DNA of 64,000 bases from Hemerocallis citrina (taxonomy: Eukaryota; Streptophyta; Magnoliopsida; Asparagales; Asphodelaceae). This document shows, in pieces, positions 61,220 to 64,000 of the stretch. Every line of letters begins with the position of its first letter. Position 1 is the first letter of the stretch. Made by a program: the position numbers and the translations under genes. Below the pieces are notes generated by a model. That model was given only the letters and a program-made list of their open reading frames with translations. It did no database searches and had not been told where the DNA came from. The DNA is taken from contig CM030364.1 in the NCBI GenBank assembly GCA_017893485.1, positions 248,423,122 through 248,487,121 of the forward strand. Direction: 5' to 3'.

Positions 61220-62110
61220 GTTGACTCTTCCGGAGGAGAGTACCCTGGTGCTCGACCCAACCTCGAGATGATGAGGGATTACGTGTCGACAAGGGTGATG
61301 CGAGCTGTTTGTTTCTTCCTGAGAAGAGTACCCTGGTGCCGGACCGAACCTCGAGATAAGGAGGGATTATGGGTCGGTAAGGGTGATGGCGAGCCGTTGG
61401 CCTTCCTGAGAAGACCACCCTGGTGTCAGACCTGACCTCGAGCTTGGCGAGGGATTACGGGTCGGCAAGGGTGATGGCGAGCCGGTGAAGCCTTCCTGAG
61501 AAGACTACCCTGGTGCTAGACCTGACCTCGAGCTGGCGAGGGATTACGGGCCAACAAGGGTTGTGGCGAGCCGTTGGCCTTCCTGAGAAGACCACCCTGG
61601 TGCCAGACCTGACCTCGAGCTTGGCGAGGGATTACGGGTCGGCAAGGGTGATGGCGAGCCGTGAAGCCTTCCTGAGAAGACTACCCTGGTGCTAGGCCTA
61701 ACCTCGAGCTGGCGAGGGATTACGGGCCAACAAGGGTTGTGGCGAGCCGTTGGCCTTCCTGAGAAGACCACCCTGGTGTCAGACCTGACCTCGAGCTTGG
61801 CGAGGGATTACGGGTCGGCAAGGGCGATGGCGAGCCGGTGAAGCCTTCCTGAGAAGACTACCCTGGTGCTAGACCTGACCTCGAGCTGGCGAGGGATTAC
61901 GGGCCAACAAGGGTTGTGGCGAGCCGTTGGCCTTCCTGAGAAGACCACCCTGGTGCCAGACCTGACCTCGAGCTTGGCGAGGGATTACGGGTCGGCAAGG
62001 GCGATGGCGAGCTGTGAAGCCTTCCTGAGAAGACTACCCTGGTGCCGGACCTGGCCTCGAGTTTGGCGAGGGATTACGGGTCGGCAAGGGTGATGTCGAA
62101 CTGTCGTGCC
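61220..62110. repeat. 88-bp tandem repeat with dimeric higher order
   Basis: About ten units of GC-rich sequence. The word CTTCCTGAGAAG recurs at 61314, 61402, 61492, 61579, 61668, 61755, 61845, 61932 and 62021, so spacings alternate 87 and 88-90. Odd units read GACCACCCTGGTG and even units GACTACCCTGGTG with GGGCCAACAAGGG, giving a roughly 177-bp dimer. Open frames on both strands are a by-product of the repeat. Confidence 0.92.
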
Positions 62111-63225
62111 CTAGAGCATTTTGAGCGGGGGTAGCCCGCCGTTCCTGCGGAGCATTTGAAGGCTCTCCAGAGTCTGTGTGATGGTCCAATTTCCTAGGAG
62201 CATTAATGGTGCCGCCTGATAAATGCAGATAGTGCACGGGCTTCCGCCGGTTGGCCTTCCCCGTGTCATAATGGTTGGTCTACGGGGGAGGCTATGAATA
62301 CCTTTCCCCCCTCAGTGGGTTTGATCACAGCAGGGGTGGTTTATTGGCCATCGGAGGTGTCTGCTTCGGCGGGCGCCTGTCTCTTGCAAAAATCTTCAAC
62401 CCTGGCGGTGCCAGAGAGGTGGTTACTCTGCCGCCCGGATCTTCTCTTGGATCTGATGGCTCTTGATGCGGTAGCCAGATCCAGGGGAGATCAGGGCGAG
62501 AGGGGTAACGGCCGAAATCCGTGTTGGTAGAAAAGGAGCCTCGGATTGGTGGTGGCTGTGCCGTCTGGATCCTTTTTCGGGTTAGACGACCCTGGCACGG
62601 TTGTTTGGCCCGAGAGAGAACCAGACGGGAGGGGCATCAACCGTATTCCGGTCTTGGGGCTGAAGAGTCTCAGATAGAGGGGTCGCCTCCGATCAGGGGT
62701 TGGCCACTCTGTCTTCCGATAGGGCTCCAGGTGTTTGTGGTTTCTGTCCCACCCTCAATCAGGTCGGGGTTTCGGCACCAATCCGAGGCTGTAAACCCCG
62801 AGCTGCTCGGGGATGAGAGGGGAACCGATCGAATGCTGGAGCCCGGGGCGTCTGTCGAAGGACAGCGCCTTAAACCTTAAGTAAAGCGTTTTCTCCGTCG
62901 CATACTCCATCCGAGCCGACCTCTGAGTCTGGCCGCCAGTCTGGTACCCGATGACGTCAGCAGCGCATGCTTCGAGGATGTGGCGCGGTTTTCCAGGCGG
63001 TAGTTGTACGTCAATCGGTGAACAGTAATTGCGGAAGTCGAGGAGCCATTCTTATCCTTTATAAGTATTCCCCCCTCCCCTTTTCTCGCCCACTTCTTTC
63101 TTGCTGCTTTCCTTCTTGAAAAATCTTCCACCCCCTCAGCGCTCGTTCTTGCAGTTAGCTGTACTAGGCTCGTCCTTCCGAACCGTCCCCCGGTTAGTTG
63201 GTAAGTTCTTTTGGTTTAGGCACGG
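62111..63225. other. 3' UTR spacer of the Tat element and antisense promoter region
   Basis: No gene recognised. Near its right end, TTTATAAGTATT (about 63057-63068) followed by a CT-rich leader lies 160 bp before the antisense ATG: a plausible promoter for the plus-strand ORF. Confidence 0.45.
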
Positions 63226-64000
63226 ATGGATAGGGCTCAGTCCGGCTCGTCAGCGTCGACGTCCAGGAGGGAAGTGAAGCGCGCCTCCACATCGACGTCG
63301 TGGGAGGAGCCCGTGCTTGAGGAGGAGTTGGTGCACGCTGCGGTGCCTTCCGATTCATTTTCATGGGAGGAACCAGTAGGTGAGGGGGGGGTGGTACACA
63401 AGATGAGGACGTCGCGCTCCCGGCGTCCCTTCGTGGTGGAGAGTAGCGAGTCGGAGGAGGCCAGTGAGGGTTCGGACGACATCCAGGTACTGGAGTTGTC
63501 TTCCGAGGAGGAGGAGGGTGAGGGCGTCATGATGAGGAGATCCACCGTTCAGGGTGCGGGCTCGAGTTTCACGCCTACAGGCCTGGGGCCCTTACCTACT
63601 CCTTCGTCGGAGCGAGCCAAGAAGAGAAAGAGGGCCTCGAGGAAGGCGGGGTCGAGGACTGGTGGTTCGAGCCAGGCGCCCGTTTTCCGCAACTTGATGA
63701 CAGGTTCGCCCGTACAGCCGAAGCCTTTCCGTCGGTATCCCGACGATCTTTCTGACTAGGAGCACTTCGGCGTGCAGCCCTCTTCGCCGAGTCGGAGGAG
63801 GGTGATGATGGATGCGATCCCGACTGTCTTGGAGGGCGGGGACTTGGAGGTTCTGCAGCTGGCGTATCACATAGGGCCTGGCTACGAATTGTTGCTGTCG
63901 AGCTCTACTCTGCGCCCCACCGATCCCCTTTCTGCTTGGTATTGCATCTTCCCAGTGGATGCTTTCATCTCCGGGCTGAGGTTGCCAGTTCACCCATTCG
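63226..64000 (+). pseudogene. antisense ORF of the Tat element (Transposase_28-like plant protein)
   Basis: From ATG 63226 the frame is open for 177 codons, meets TAG at 63757 and then stays open to the window edge. The N-terminal half is Ser- and Glu-rich (SSESEEASEGSDD, LSSEEEEGEG) with a basic nuclear-signal-like stretch (RAKKRKRASRKAG). After the stop, LAYHIGPGYELLL and FISGLRLPVHPF resemble the conserved start of the plant 'putative gypsy-type transposon' family (PF04195, as I remember it). Its function is unknown. The single TAG could be a decayed Gln or Trp codon. Strand is opposite to the host element. Confidence 0.6.

Larger units (their letters stand above)
60347..64000 (-). mobile_element. 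3' region of a second Tat-type gypsy element
   Basis: Read on the minus strand from the right: an ORF in antisense (plus strand), a spacer with an 88-bp tandem array, a purine-rich tract and an LTR ending at 60347. This order (antisense ORF, tandem-repeat 3' UTR, LTR) is described for Tat/Ogre elements. pol lies beyond the window. It is inserted in the reversed LTR at 59249-60346. Confidence 0.65.

Noticed and set aside
61220..62110. CRISPR-like array
   Set aside because: Repeats are head-to-tail without unique spacers, and the genome is plant nuclear.
61187..62237. Several repeat-encoded proteins in the tandem array
   Set aside because: The units are not multiples of three throughout, frames switch, and both strands are open: by-product of a minisatellite.
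63226..63759. A normal host gene for an acidic nuclear protein
   Set aside because: Position beside a Tat LTR and tandem array, and similarity after the stop to a transposon-associated family, favour a retroelement antisense ORF.

Overview
This is a nuclear window from a flowering plant, probably a eudicot. Large AT-rich spacers carry Ty1/copia and Ty3/gypsy LTR retrotransposons, RTE-type and L1-type LINEs, hAT and CACTA DNA transposons, mini-Helitrons and palindromic MITEs. One intact host gene is visible. Nearly everything else is transposable element, mostly decayed and often nested.

Layout. 1-3969: 3' part of a decayed copia element (+), with a gypsy solo LTR in its 3' UTR. 3970-8500: MITEs, a mini-Helitron, a LINE remnant and a non-coding hAT-like element (6044-7817). 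8525-15955: a nine-exon cytochrome P450 gene (+, 494 codons) of the CYP85 clan, similar to ent-kaurenoic acid oxidases; one intron appears to be GC-AG and one 3-kb intron is full of microsatellites and MITEs. 16968-40700: an RTE LINE (-) split by a 20.8-kb gypsy element (18639-39477, +), whose coding region is split by a gypsy-type solo LTR (23732-32806, -), which is itself split by a CACTA transposon (25775-31512). The CACTA holds same-strand exon fragments of at least four host genes: CDCA7-like, RuvB-like 1, PDI5-4-like and PP2C. 40900-44860: MITEs, copia debris and mini-Helitrons. 44862-48334: a decayed hAT transposon with a near-perfect 8-bp target duplication. 48355-50159: a 5'-truncated L1 LINE (-). 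50600-59248: a decayed Tat-type gypsy element (+) with a nested 3.4-kb solo LTR. 59249-60346: a partial LTR of that same family, reversed. 60347-64000: the 3' end of a second Tat-type element (-), with LTR, a dimeric 88-bp tandem repeat and an ORF antisense to the element.

The P450 is the only gene likely to be expressed as a normal host enzyme (endoplasmic-reticulum mono-oxygenase, terpenoid or hormone type). The most unusual structures are the gene-fragment-collecting CACTA, two intron-like inserts in the gypsy gag region, the antisense ORF plus tandem array of the right-hand Tat element, and the palindromic MITEs sitting in TA/GA microsatellites. Most premature stops in the old elements are explained by C-to-T or G-to-A changes, as expected after long cytosine methylation. 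Family names are assigned from remembered motifs; no database was searched.
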